Below are positions 38,565 to 48,181 of a stretch of 64,000 nucleotides of DNA, piece after piece. The position numbers were made by a program, and so were the translations under genes. Position 1 is the stretch's first letter, and each line of letters starts with the position of its first letter. This stretch comes from Planctopirus ephydatiae (lineage in GTDB: Bacteria; Planctomycetota; Planctomycetia; Planctomycetales; Planctomycetaceae). The notes below the pieces were generated by a model, which was not told where the DNA came from, ran no database searches, and saw nothing but the letters and a program-made list of their open reading frames with translations. The stretch covers positions 4,312,001-4,376,000 of the forward strand of contig NZ_CP036299.1 in assembly GCF_007752345.1 (NCBI RefSeq), in the 5' to 3' direction.

Positions 38565-39602
38565 TCAGGGATGGCTGGAATGGGCAAGATGCTCATGGTC
38601 GAGTGCTGAAGACGATTTGAAGAGCCAGAACAGCCACGCCAGCGAAGGTAATAAGAGGAGCATGCCGCCAGCGATCGCCACAAGCATGGCCCAGAGGACG
38701 GACGGAGGAGCCACCAGTTGATCCAGTGGAATTTCGGGGATCATCGTCGCGGGCGAGACGGCTAAGCCGGCCCCCCACAAGACTGCAGCCACAGCCAAGA
38801 CACTCGCCAAGACGGCGGCCAGAGGCCAGCGAAAATAGATCGCAACCATCGAAAACATCCCACCAGCCCAGGAAAGCAGCACTAGAGGAGAGTCGCCCCA
38901 GATCAGTCGGCTGGCTATTTCCGGTTGTTCGCTGCTGATAAACGCCAGTCCTGCCATGGCCAGAAGTCCTGTCCAGACACCCGAGAGCATCGCCCTGCTC
39001 CGCCAGATCTCCATCAGAAAACGCTCGTGGCGCAGGCCAGCTTCGCGGAAGAGAAAGACCGAGCAAAGATAGAGGCAGACAGCAACTCCAAAGAATCCAC
39101 TGTAAATGGCCAGTGGATTGAGCCACGCATTCTGTGAAGACTGGGGATCGTTTGCCTGATGGGTGAGCATGCCACCCACAACTGTCCCGAGAAAGAACGG
39201 AGCTGCCGTCGAAGCCAGACCGAAGAGCACAGTCGACGCACGCGTGACCGAGTTTTCGACAGGGGAATACGCGCGAAAGATAAAGGCCGCGCCACGACAG
39301 ACAATCCCAGCTAATCCCAGAAGTAGTGGCAGCCACATCACCACACACAGATGCTGAAACACCCGCGGCATGGCCGACCAGAGAATCACCAGCACAAAGA
39401 TCAGCCAGACGTGATTGGCTTCCCAGACAGGGCCAATCACTTCTCTCAGCAATTGGCGATCTCGACGATGCGAGCGAAAACTTGTGTTGAACTCCCAGAT
39501 TCCCGCGCCAAAGTCGGCACCGCCAAGAATGGCATAAGCTGTGAGTGCCAGCAGCAATGTGCCGTAAAGTATTGAGGCAGGGAGGATGGCTTCGGGATTC
39601 AT
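38565..39602 (-). CDS. cydB: Cytochrome bd ubiquinol oxidase subunit II
   Basis: 345 residues from MNPEAILPASILYG. Polytopic membrane protein; the N-terminal LTAYAILGGADFGAGIWEF and PVWEANHVWLIFVLVILWSAMP are diagnostic of CydB, which with CydA forms the oxygen-reducing quinol oxidase. The ATG (39602-39600) overlaps the cydA stop as ATGA, so the two are translationally coupled. The open frame starts at 39746 inside cydA; homology and the overlap fix the start at 39602. Confidence 0.93.
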   Translation of the reverse strand: MNPEAILPASILYGTLLLALTAYAILGGADFGAGIWEFNTSFRSHRRDRQLLREVIGPVWEANHVWLIFVLVILWSAMPRVFQHLCVVMWLPLLLGLAGIVCRGAAFIFRAYSPVENSVTRASTVLFGLASTAAPFFLGTVVGGMLTHQANDPQSSQNAWLNPLAIYSGFFGVAVCLYLCSVFLFREAGLRHERFLMEIWRSRAMLSGVWTGLLAMAGLAFISSEQPEIASRLIWGDSPLVLLSWAGGMFSMVAIYFRWPLAAVLASVLAVAAVLWGAGLAVSPATMIPEIPLDQLVAPPSVLWAMLVAIAGGMLLLLPSLAWLFWLFKSSSALDHEHLAHSSHP

Positions 39603-41011
39603 GACAAAGAGCTTTGATCTGACGCTGCCGGGTTGAAAGACAAATTCGAAGACGTTGGTATCGGCTGCACCGCCAATAATCGGAGGACAATGGTCAAGCC
39701 AGCGAATAAAGCCAGATAGATGGCCAGCGTCGCTAAAAAGAGCCATTCCAGCCCAGGGATTTGTGAGGCGGCGTCTTTGGTACGCATCACGTTATGGGCA
39801 ATCCAGGGCTGGCGGCCAACTTCCGTCACAACCCAGCCTGCTTCCATCGCGAGCACTGTAGCCGGGCCGGAGGCGATGATCGCCAATAAAACCCAACGGT
39901 TGTCGGCGGGATGCCATTTCATCCACCACGAGAGGATTGTCCAGCCACCTAAAGCCATGAGTAAAGTCCCCAGCCCCACCATGATCTGAAAGGCGATATG
40001 TACGACGACGACTGGTGGCTGGTTTTCTCGCGGGAAATCATCGAGGCCCTGGACTGTCGCGTGAGGATCACCATAAGCGAGGATTGACAGCGCGTAAGGA
40101 ATTTCAAGGTCATAATTGGTTTCGCGAGTGGTGGTATCTGGCCAGCCGCCAATTCGAAGAGGAGCCCCGGTCTCGGTTTTGAACTGACCTTCCATGGCTG
40201 CCAGCTTAATCGGCTGAGTGCGAGCCACTGTCTTCGCTGCCCAGTCTCCCGCCAGACCCTGTGGGAAACTGGCCAGTGTTCCCATCCATAACGCCAGCAC
40301 CATCGCCTTGCGGGAATAGAGACAGGTGGGTTTATTCCAGAGTACACAGGCATAGAAAGCTGCTACCAGAAAACCCGTCACCATGTAGGCCGCCAGCAGC
40401 ATGTGGACAATCTGGACGGCCGCTGTTGGCCCGGTCATTGCTGCAATTGGATCAACATCGATAACCACACCATCCCGCATCGTGAATCCACGCGGCGCAT
40501 TCATCCAGGCATTGGCAGTAACGACAAAGGAGGCCGAAGCCACACCAGAGAGGGCTATCGGCACGCCAGTCCACCAGTGGATGCGAGGGGGAAGTTTATT
40601 CCAGCCATAAAGATAGATCCCGGCAAAGATCGCTTCCAGAAAGAAGGCAAAACCTTCAAGAGTAAATGGCAATCCAATCACGCTGCCAAAAGTTCCCATA
40701 AACTTAGGCCAGAGAATGCCCAGTTCAAATGAGAGAACTGTCCCGGAAACCGCACCGACAGCAAAGAGCACAGCAAAGGCTTTCGACCAGCGGTGTGCCA
40801 GTGCCCGCCAGAGAGGATCATTGGTACGCAGCGAAAACCACTCAGCTGCGAGCATGAGAACAGGTAAACCGACACCTAAGCAGGCCAGAATGATGTGTGA
40901 GCCTAGCGTGAAGGCCATCTGCCATCGAGCGATCAGCAACGAATCCACAGGATGACTTTCGAAGCAGGTGCAAGTTGGAATTGAGCAAATAGCCATAGGC
41001 TTATAGGGCAC
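39599..41011 (-). CDS. cydA: Cytochrome bd ubiquinol oxidase subunit I (short, CIO-like)
   Basis: 470 residues against about 520 in E. coli; the shorter Q-loop fits the cyanide-insensitive-oxidase type. Motifs: RWQMAFTLGSHIILACLGVGLP with the heme-ligand His, SFELGILWPKFMGTFG, EGFAFFLEAIFAGIYLYGW with conserved Glu residues, VQIVHMLLAAYMVTGF with the second His ligand, and EVGRQPWIAHNVMRT. It contributes hemes b and d and the quinol site of a high-affinity terminal oxidase. First gene of a two-gene operon with cydB. The N-terminal CSIPTCTCF before the homologous part is unusual. Confidence 0.95.
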   Translation of the reverse strand: MPYKPMAICSIPTCTCFESHPVDSLLIARWQMAFTLGSHIILACLGVGLPVLMLAAEWFSLRTNDPLWRALAHRWSKAFAVLFAVGAVSGTVLSFELGILWPKFMGTFGSVIGLPFTLEGFAFFLEAIFAGIYLYGWNKLPPRIHWWTGVPIALSGVASASFVVTANAWMNAPRGFTMRDGVVIDVDPIAAMTGPTAAVQIVHMLLAAYMVTGFLVAAFYACVLWNKPTCLYSRKAMVLALWMGTLASFPQGLAGDWAAKTVARTQPIKLAAMEGQFKTETGAPLRIGGWPDTTTRETNYDLEIPYALSILAYGDPHATVQGLDDFPRENQPPVVVVHIAFQIMVGLGTLLMALGGWTILSWWMKWHPADNRWVLLAIIASGPATVLAMEAGWVVTEVGRQPWIAHNVMRTKDAASQIPGLEWLFLATLAIYLALFAGLTIVLRLLAVQPIPTSSNLSFNPAASDQSSLS

Positions 41012-41355
41012 GGTTGTACCGTCGCATCACCCCAACATTATCGCCCGCCATCAAAAATATGGATATGTCAAAAGCCGTACCCGACCACGATTCTCAATTG
41101 TTGGTGCTGATGAAAGCGAAATCACCTGCCATCCAGTCATCGTTTCTTGAAGTTAAGGATTCGGAGAATGCCCCCAACCGGGCACTCTCCGAACTGGTCG
41201 CTCACCCAACTCACCGTTCAAATAAGAAGTTTTCGCCTCATGAGAAACTTTCAAAGAATTTCTGGCCAACAGGCCGCTTCGTTGACGCATGAATCGGTGT
41301 AAGCTGCTGCTCATGCAGTTTTGGCGATTTTATGAATCTTCCCAGGGTGAAGCGG
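41012..41355. other. Divergent promoter region with 14-bp inverted repeat
   Basis: TTCGGAGAATGCCC (41160-41173) pairs with GGGCACTCTCCGAA (41180-41193), 13 of 14 bp, across a 6-nt loop. It lies 149 nt before the cydA start and 163 nt before the gene at 41356. It could be an operator or a leader hairpin; it has no U-run in either direction. Confidence 0.5.
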
Positions 41356-43098
41356 ATGTCTCGTACACAAAACATCGTGCCATGGGCCTGCTGGTTACTT
41401 GTGGGAATGTCCTGCGGCCTGCTGTCACAGCCAATAGCCCCAGCCGCTGAAAAAAGCCGCTTGTTTGATTGGAGGAGTTCCGCTGCGATTCCAGGTGGAG
41501 TCAAAGATGTGACCAGCGACCTTGCCAGAAACATCGAGGAAAATACACTCGATCTGGGAACGGGGAAGATCGTACTGACACCTCGCATCAAGCTGAAATC
41601 CGCAGTTGCCGACCATGTGAAGCTATCACTGGTTTTTCAGGTCGAAGAAGCGAATCAGACCATGGAGTTGACTGGCCTGGTGGGAATGAACGGACACTAT
41701 CTGCCTGCCGGTGCCAATTTGCGAAACATTCGTATTGAGAAATCGCCGCATAGCGAAACATTTCTACGTAAGGGGGAATTGACCCTCCTGCTGACTTTTC
41801 CCCAGAGCAAACCAGCCGGTTCGGGTTTTACAGAAGGTCTGGCTGAACGTAAACGAGAGCTTGAGCGAGAAAGGCAGAATCCTTCTCAATGGAAGCCATT
41901 CCCCGGTCAACCCGAGCCCGAACAGCAAGTGAAGGCGAAACCTGGTCCGCTCTTGCCAGGGCCTGAGACTGGCTATCAGCCGCGATCGAAGGAGTTTGCT
42001 CAATTAGCGGCAGCTGTTTCGGGAAAGTATGTGATGCCCGGGAGGAATACGCATCGCAGTTTTGGAAGAATGTGGCTTGAGGCTGCTGAGGCGGCAGCAA
42101 AGTACCCTGCCCCGGAACTCCACAAATATTCGACAAAAATGCTGGAGCGTGCCAAGGCAGACGCCAACATCGATGTCAACGCAACGCGTGAGTCGTTCCT
42201 CAGGGAAGCCGAACGAATTGAGACAAGAATAGCTAACGGAGGATACATTCAAGAGGAAGTTCGCAATGACATTGATGCGAATGGAAATTTGGTTCGAATT
42301 GTCAATCAACGCGATGTTTCTGGTGATGCCCGCGCTCGTGCAGAAACCCTCAGAAGAGTGGTGGCATCCACGGATGACGAAGTACGAGAGTTTGTCAGGA
42401 ATCAGCGAGATAAGAATGGCTGGGAAGATCTGTTTTTTGGAGATGGAACATCCAACAACCGGGATCATATGTTCCAGAATCTCGTAACGGATGCTCGCAA
42501 GATTCTCGTGGCCGATGCTGCGAAGCATGCCGGGCCCGTTGCGAGTTCACCATTGGTTCAATTTCGGCGAGTCGACTCCAAGAAATTCAAACTCAAAAAC
42601 GTGAGCCAAAAGAGTTTGAGTGATGCCTTAGTGATGATGAAAATGGGATTTACCAAATCCGACAAACTCAAACAGTTTCGAGCACCGATAATGCTTTTTG
42701 TTCCGCAATGGAAAGCTGGCGATGAGTTAGAGATGGATTTTGAATTCAATGAACCCACCGTGGTTCACGCCCAGATCGATACCTACACGAATGAGGCATC
42801 GCTCATGGGAATCGAGTTTTCGCTCGTTGACCCTCAATCGCCACCCAGTGATCGGCCCGGGAAAATCGTGCTGAGAAGCGACAATCCTCTAAGCAAAGGA
42901 TTAAAGGTCTGGGCCGAACTGGATGGCCAGCGTTTCGAATGGGAAGAAGGACAGCGGCAGCTCGATATTCCTGCAGCACCAGGCAAGCATCAACTGGTGG
43001 TTAAAGGCCGCAACGGAAAGATCACGAAGACACTCCACACCTCACAGCCCGAAATCGACGCCGAAGACTACACGACGATCAGCATTCCAAGTAAATAG
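41356..43098 (+). CDS. Secreted protein of unknown function
   Basis: 580 residues from MSRTQNIVPWACWLL, a signal peptide ending near APAAEKS. The exported part has a beta-rich first section (about 30-155), a Pro/Gln-rich linker with PGQPEPEQQVKAKPGP, a helical charged section (KEFAQLAAAVSGKY to VRNQRDKNGWEDLFFGDG) and a C-terminal beta-sandwich-like section ending with AAPGKHQLVVKGRNGKITKT. No catalytic motif or family recognised. ATG 41356 has AGG upstream; the frame starts at 41332. It diverges from cydA; no operon partner. Confidence 0.8.
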   Translation: MSRTQNIVPWACWLLVGMSCGLLSQPIAPAAEKSRLFDWRSSAAIPGGVKDVTSDLARNIEENTLDLGTGKIVLTPRIKLKSAVADHVKLSLVFQVEEANQTMELTGLVGMNGHYLPAGANLRNIRIEKSPHSETFLRKGELTLLLTFPQSKPAGSGFTEGLAERKRELERERQNPSQWKPFPGQPEPEQQVKAKPGPLLPGPETGYQPRSKEFAQLAAAVSGKYVMPGRNTHRSFGRMWLEAAEAAAKYPAPELHKYSTKMLERAKADANIDVNATRESFLREAERIETRIANGGYIQEEVRNDIDANGNLVRIVNQRDVSGDARARAETLRRVVASTDDEVREFVRNQRDKNGWEDLFFGDGTSNNRDHMFQNLVTDARKILVADAAKHAGPVASSPLVQFRRVDSKKFKLKNVSQKSLSDALVMMKMGFTKSDKLKQFRAPIMLFVPQWKAGDELEMDFEFNEPTVVHAQIDTYTNEASLMGIEFSLVDPQSPPSDRPGKIVLRSDNPLSKGLKVWAELDGQRFEWEEGQRQLDIPAAPGKHQLVVKGRNGKITKTLHTSQPEIDAEDYTTISIPSK

Positions 43099-43125
43099 CG
43101 ATGGGTCGAGCAACGATAAATTAAG

Positions 43126-43163
43126 TTGTTGGTTGTTGGTTGTTGGTTGTTGGTTGTTGGTTG
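43126..43163. repeat. Heptanucleotide tandem repeat TTGTTGG, about 5.4 copies
   Basis: Five perfect head-to-tail TTGTTGG units plus TTG, just after the gene ending at 43098 and before the convergent gene ending at 43251. Such perfect short tandems change copy number by slippage; here it is outside coding sequence. Confidence 0.9.
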
Positions 43164-43250
43164 CAGAGAGGTCAAGCCGGTGAACGTGGTGCGCATCGCC
43201 AAAGTTTCGTGCACCCTGCATAAGATGTTATTAACATCAGTTATTGAATA

Positions 43251-45896
43251 CTATTTTTTCAGTGGCATCGGCTCGGATTGCTGATCAGGCGGATTCTTGC
43301 TGCTGGTTGTTGATTCGAAGGCTTGATCGAATTGAGCATGGGCCCAGTCGGCTGTCGACTGGGTTTCACTTACGGCTGGCTTGCTGTGGCTGGCCGCAGG
43401 AACCATCCCCTGAGTCGCGACCTGTGGTTGAGCAGGCAAGTTGCTCACCACCTTAGAACCCACAGAGCCTGTTCGTTCATTTCGTGTGGGCAACATGTCT
43501 GATGCAGCAGCAGTTGGTGTTATGGCGTGACTGTGAGACGGGGCGCTTTCTACGGCGACCGCCGGTCTAACTGAATTCTGAAAAGATGTTTCCAAAGGCT
43601 GTGCCGGTGGAACATTCGACTTCTGGCTGGGTTTCATCATCGGTTCGACTGGCAGGCGAGAGGGCATTTCGCCTGAGGGAACCGATGGGCCAGACGAGTT
43701 GTGTTTCTTCATGGCAGGCATTTTTGAAGCGGGAACGTTCGATTCGATCGTCGCCGCTGCCGGGACAACCTGACTGTCCCGCATCACCTGCTTGTCTTTC
43801 GACCACTGGCCGATCACTTCTTCCCGACCTGTGAGCACTGGAGGCTTGGCTGTCCCTTCCGCCAGCTGAGTTTTAAGTGTGCGACGGAGATCGAGACGCT
43901 GAGCTTCTTCCACGCCAGCCACGAGTAAAATTTCATCGATGGCATAGCGTTCGCCTTCTTTACGGAGCCTGACTTCAGCCCCAAATTGCGATTCCCCCAG
44001 TTGGACCAGAGCGAGACCTTCGCCCAGTTGAATTCCCTTGAGTGAAGTCGCCAGGAATGTATCAGCCGACATACCGGAGTTGGGCACAAACTGGGTTTGC
44101 CGCCAGACGACGCGGTTAAACTCTTCCGAACAGCACTTCTGCAGATTTTCCAGGGCGATATTCTGATAAGCGGGATCACGCCCCAACGAAACAGCACAGG
44201 CAAAGTTCTGAAGAGGGATCATCAGTTCGGTTGTCATTTTGACTGAGGCCGGACGGCCTGAGATCTTCCATTCGATATCATCAATACGGAATTGACCCTG
44301 CTGTTCTCTGAGGAAGTAGGTGAGTTCCTGGCCATTCTGCATGACGTAGAAGCGAGTCAGAGCACCTTCGAATTTTCTTCCGAGAATCTGCATCTCAGGT
44401 TCGTCGAAGACTTCGAGAGGCAAGCCGGGCAGATTCTGATCGTTGACCTGACTCCAGACACGTTTTGTAAAGTCATACGTCGAGAGTTGCCGCAACGTGG
44501 TGATATCACGTTGGGCGATTGCCTCGATAAACAATTCGAGCATCGCCTGTGCGGTGAAGACAGCCGTCAGATGCTGCTCCTGATTGGTGGCAATATCGTA
44601 AACGGAAACTTCAGTCACCTCATAAACGGGGGGTTGATCGCCAATGACGATATCTCCACCCTGTCGATGCATGGCGACATGAATGACGTTCTCCTTGCTT
44701 GTCAGCGTAAAATCTGCTCGGGCCTTCTGGATTTTGACCTCGACAGTGTGAGAATTTTCTGACGGACGGGGGAGCGTGATGAGCGAGAGATCACCCAGGG
44801 CAATGGCCCCTTCATAAAACTCCTGACCACAGAACGGTTTGATCACTTCGCGATCACGCGAGGCATAGGCATCGAGGAATTCCATACAGCGCAGCACAGC
44901 CAGCGATTGTTTGTAGACCGAAGGAATCTGCTCGACCTCTTCTTTGGAATCGATGGCAATATCCGCCACCAGCCAATGCCCTTCCTGCAGCACGAGTGTC
45001 CAGACCGTTTCTCCACGTTCGCGGGGAAGCCGGACAATGGCTGTCTTTTCATCGAGAGAAGCCTCGGGACGAGTCGATTTCGAGGATCGTTTTTCGCCGG
45101 AGACAATTTTGGTGAGCTTGGTGCGGTAATCATCGGGAAGATTGCGGAAGGCGGCGGCGAATTCGGGAGTCATCTGTTCGCAGATGGTGGGAACTTCCGA
45201 TTCCTGCCACGCTTCAATGGCTTCGCGGACACTGAGCAGCAGATCCATCTGTTCGGTAACAGATTTGTAGGCAGTCACGCCGCGCTTACGCTGCTTCATG
45301 AAGACGTCGTCAACGACCCATTGGCGATACTTATCGTCGAAGACCAGGTCGTAGAAGATTTCCTTCTTTTGTTCACCGACTTCGACAGTGACTCGTTTGC
45401 GTTTGGGATCAACCTCTTCAACCTTGATGACCGACGTTTTGCCCGTCGGCAGATTGAGGATTTTGAGATCATCCATCGCATCGGCAGTGCGCAGAGCTTT
45501 CTGGCTGAACGCATCGGAAGATGTGTGCTTGAGGGCTGATAGGTTGGCCGAATCAAGATTTGCGGCGAATTTTTCGATCGCTCGCGATTCCACCATATTG
45601 GCACACCCCACAGCAGAGAACGACGCTGTGAAAGCTGCGAGTAAAACCAGTCCCAGGACACCGGTACAACGAGTTGCCAGACTGCCAGTTTTTGAACCAG
45701 AGCCAGAGTGGGTGTCGTGCATAATGAAAGGAGTTCCACCGGTGGGGAGAAGCCTGCTGGCAAGTATTGAATAGCTTTTCAAATCGACACTGCTGTTTGA
45801 ATCGAGAACCGGCGACTGCATGGCTGCAGACGTTGGCAGAACTGCTGGTTGCAGATCGTGAATGAGCAATGAAGATGTCTTTGAGCGATGAGGCAT
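43251..45896 (-). CDS. Large lipoprotein-like protein with five NTF2-like repeats (unknown function)
   Basis: 881 residues. A hydrophobic segment ends in FSAVGC (Cys98 from the first ATG), a plausible lipobox. Five segments of about 100-120 residues follow, each opening with a helix and closing on a Trp/Asp-rich strand: RQWVVDDVF, GHWLVADIAI, YEVTEVSVYD, GQFRIDDIEWKI and ERYAIDEILLV, the SnoaL/NTF2-like pattern. The last 200 residues are Pro/Ser-rich and probably unfolded. The ATG at 45896 has a good site (AGGA, 7 nt) but gives a 75-residue cytoplasmic lead; ATG 45722 gives a normal signal peptide with a weak site. No family recognised. Confidence 0.8.
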   Translation of the reverse strand: MPHRSKTSSLLIHDLQPAVLPTSAAMQSPVLDSNSSVDLKSYSILASRLLPTGGTPFIMHDTHSGSGSKTGSLATRCTGVLGLVLLAAFTASFSAVGCANMVESRAIEKFAANLDSANLSALKHTSSDAFSQKALRTADAMDDLKILNLPTGKTSVIKVEEVDPKRKRVTVEVGEQKKEIFYDLVFDDKYRQWVVDDVFMKQRKRGVTAYKSVTEQMDLLLSVREAIEAWQESEVPTICEQMTPEFAAAFRNLPDDYRTKLTKIVSGEKRSSKSTRPEASLDEKTAIVRLPRERGETVWTLVLQEGHWLVADIAIDSKEEVEQIPSVYKQSLAVLRCMEFLDAYASRDREVIKPFCGQEFYEGAIALGDLSLITLPRPSENSHTVEVKIQKARADFTLTSKENVIHVAMHRQGGDIVIGDQPPVYEVTEVSVYDIATNQEQHLTAVFTAQAMLELFIEAIAQRDITTLRQLSTYDFTKRVWSQVNDQNLPGLPLEVFDEPEMQILGRKFEGALTRFYVMQNGQELTYFLREQQGQFRIDDIEWKISGRPASVKMTTELMIPLQNFACAVSLGRDPAYQNIALENLQKCCSEEFNRVVWRQTQFVPNSGMSADTFLATSLKGIQLGEGLALVQLGESQFGAEVRLRKEGERYAIDEILLVAGVEEAQRLDLRRTLKTQLAEGTAKPPVLTGREEVIGQWSKDKQVMRDSQVVPAAATIESNVPASKMPAMKKHNSSGPSVPSGEMPSRLPVEPMMKPSQKSNVPPAQPLETSFQNSVRPAVAVESAPSHSHAITPTAAASDMLPTRNERTGSVGSKVVSNLPAQPQVATQGMVPAASHSKPAVSETQSTADWAHAQFDQAFESTTSSKNPPDQQSEPMPLKK

Positions 45897-46765
45897 GTCT
45901 TCATCCTGTGTTCAACCAGCATGAACCTCGTGGGCATGAGCTTCATTGACCAGTTCAAGAGATGGCAGGAAAAAACGTCTGTGGCAGGATCAGGCGGGGA
46001 GTCAACAACAAATCGTGAGGCGGGAAGAATGAAAGCCAGGCAGGCGAAAGGATGGGAGGGCAGGCAATTTGCGAAGGGAACCGTCTGATCATTGGCCCGA
46101 TGAATCGAACCAGCCACCAGACTTCCGAGCGACGGTATCGCTCAATCGGCAGAAGCAGGTCAACGGGCATTCGATCGTTGAAGTGACTAAAGATCGGCAG
46201 AAGCTGCAAGGAACAGGGATTTCAGGCCATTTCTCCAGGGCGTGTGGCGAAATTCGCCGATGGCCGGGTGAAAACCATCGATTTTGAAGCCATCAATCAC
46301 AATGTCTGGCCCGAAACACTTCCCGCTGCACGGCAAATCGATCGGGGCTCTTCATCGGAAGCTCACCAATGGAAACCACCCGATGTCGTTCGAAGAATAG
46401 CGGCTGAGCGGCAGAAATGACCGGAAAGGGGTTTGAGTTTGGACTTGTGGGAAACGGGATTGTCGAAGACAACTTCGGTATCAAACCCGGCGTCTTAATC
46501 ACGCCGGAGGTGCCAACCCTGTTCACGAGAGCCTGGATCATCAACGGCGCATGTCGTTTTGACATGGTCAGATCCCGCTCGTTCGTATGCGACTCCACCG
46601 TCGCATGATGGACCCGGGTTTGATGTTTTTCTCTTGGACTGACAGGTGATGAGACTGCTGGGACTTTCAGATAAGAATACCCGCGCTCACAAAGTTGAGC
46701 ACTCACTCCCATTCATTGTCATGCCGTGTGCGACGCGATGACGCACAATTCCGGACACAGGCACA
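45897..46765. other. Long intergenic region with two small hairpins
   Basis: About 870 nt. CATGTC-GTTTT-GACATG at 46550-46566 and ATGCGAC-TCCACC-GTCGCAT at 46587-46606 are adjacent perfect hairpins. A minus-strand open frame at 46293-46712 is not recognisable as a protein. No tRNA or riboswitch seen. Confidence 0.35.
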
Positions 46766-47272
46766 TCAAACACCTGTGACCTTGAAGATGCCGATGATGG
46801 CCAGCAGCACGAACACTGCAACAAAGACCAGAAACGCAAAGGTGAGAGCAAAATAGAACGCGGCCAAAGCCAATGAATCGACAAATTTTAAGCCCGCATT
46901 CGACTCTTTCTCCGGAATTGTTTTCATCAGTACGGCCGCAGTGATCAGCAGACCAAATATCGTGGCATACATGAAGTACAGAGGAGGAAAGCTAAACGCG
47001 AGATTCATCCTGGAATATCCACGATCATCTTCCAATCCACCTAACAATGAGATGGAAAAGACCGAACTCAAACTCACATAACCATTAAGGGAGATCAGGA
47101 TAAAATTGGTGATCAGAGAACTCTTGAGAGCAGCTCGATAAGGAATCGTGGCAAATCCCAACCAAATCGCAGCGAGACGTAGCCAAATGGCTCCAACCAG
47201 GCTGCTCACCAGAAGTCCCGCAACAATCAAGGCAAATCCATACAAGGCCTGGGTAATCCATGCGATATCCAT
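46766..47272 (-). CDS. Small polytopic membrane protein, unknown function
   Basis: 168 residues with four likely membrane helices (ALYGFALIVAGLLVSSLVGAI, SSLITNFILISLNGYV, FPPLYFMYATIFGLLITAAV and ALAAFYFALTFAFLVFVAVF). No motif recognised. GGAG lies immediately before the ATG. It stands alone between the large lipoprotein gene and rpiB. Confidence 0.7.
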   Translation of the reverse strand: MDIAWITQALYGFALIVAGLLVSSLVGAIWLRLAAIWLGFATIPYRAALKSSLITNFILISLNGYVSLSSVFSISLLGGLEDDRGYSRMNLAFSFPPLYFMYATIFGLLITAAVLMKTIPEKESNAGLKFVDSLALAAFYFALTFAFLVFVAVFVLLAIIGIFKVTGV

Positions 47273-47499
47273 CCATCACTCCAGCTTCACGTCTGTGCTG
47301 CGACTGTCGAACTGTCAGAGCTTTGTTGCCTGTAAAAAAGTTTACTAGGCGACCCCTGCCATGGCGTTCATAACTCATTCAAGGAGGTAGCAGCAACTGA
47401 AATCGTGTTCTTGAGGCGATTTCAGCTCGATTTGACGACCCGCATGTAAGAAGAGCTCTGGGCTTAGGCCGGCAGGATGGACCACTAACGTGGAACACT

Positions 47500-47973
47500 T
47501 TAAGAAGCTTGTGTCCATTCACCCGAATTGGCACGGCGTTCGATTTCGAGGAGTTTAGCGAGACGGCGGGCGTGGCGTTCTTCGTTGGTGTACCGAGCGT
47601 TCAAAAATGACTGCACAATCTCGAGCGCCAGCGCTTCGCCGACAATCCGGGCACCCAGACATAGGACGTTCATATCATCGTGCTCAACCCCTTGATGGGC
47701 TGAGTAAGTGTCGTGACAGACACCCGCGCGCACGCCGGGAACTTTATTGGCAGCGACGCTTATGCCAATTCCTGAGCCGCAGAGCAGAATCGCGCGATCC
47801 GCCTCCCGGCGGGCAATGGCCAGCCCCCCTGTGAGCCCATAATCCGGATAGTCGACGGAACAGCTCGAATCTGTCCCCAGATCAACAATTTCGTGACCGC
47901 ACGACTTCACCACTTCGGCGACTTTAGCCTTGAGTGGAAATCCGCCGTGATCACATCCAAGGGCAATTCGCAT
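47500..47973 (-). CDS. rpiB: Ribose-5-phosphate isomerase B
   Basis: 157 residues from MRIALGCDHGG. Converts ribose 5-phosphate and ribulose 5-phosphate in the pentose phosphate pathway. Motifs: CDHGGFPLK near the start, VDYPDYG, the catalytic Cys in ILLCGSGIGISVAANK, then HQGVEHDDMNVLCLGARIVG. Length is normal for RpiB (about 150). The frame also opens at 47991, but ATG 47973 matches the family start. The gltBD terminator separates it from gltD. Confidence 0.93.
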   Translation of the reverse strand: MRIALGCDHGGFPLKAKVAEVVKSCGHEIVDLGTDSSCSVDYPDYGLTGGLAIARREADRAILLCGSGIGISVAANKVPGVRAGVCHDTYSAHQGVEHDDMNVLCLGARIVGEALALEIVQSFLNARYTNEERHARRLAKLLEIERRANSGEWTQAS

Positions 47974-48115
47974 AGAAAACTCGGTACGCATTCAGGGAGA
48001 TTTGGAGGATTCGTAAGCCTACGAGAACTGTCTTTTGCCTGCAAATCGTCTCACGACAATTCGTTCCTGGAGGGGATGCGGCTACATCATTTCCATAATG
48101 AGGTTTTTTGCAAGA

Positions 48116-48154
48116 AAGCCCCATCGCGACCAGGATGTCACGAGTGGGGCTTTG
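48116..48154 (-). terminator. Terminator-like hairpin after gltD
   Basis: AAAGCCCCA (48116-48124) pairs with TGGGGCTTT (48146-48154), extended inward by TCG-GAC/GTC-CGA pairs. On the minus strand it lies about 30 nt past the gltD stop and is followed by the T-rich CTTTCTTG. Confidence 0.65.
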
Positions 48155-48181
48155 CAGGGAAATCATCGAATTTCGACGAGC

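Noticed and set aside
38593-39690. 365-codon minus-strand frame overlapping cydB
   Set aside because: Other frame of cydB; it lacks membrane segments while the cydB frame has clear family motifs.
43126-43163. Tandem array considered as a CRISPR or origin iteron
   Set aside because: Units are 7 bp without spacers and there are no cas or replication genes nearby.
46293-46712. 139-codon minus-strand frame
   Set aside because: No recognisable motif, no ribosome site, biased toward Pro/Ser/Arg as expected from non-coding DNA; kept only as a note in the gap entry.
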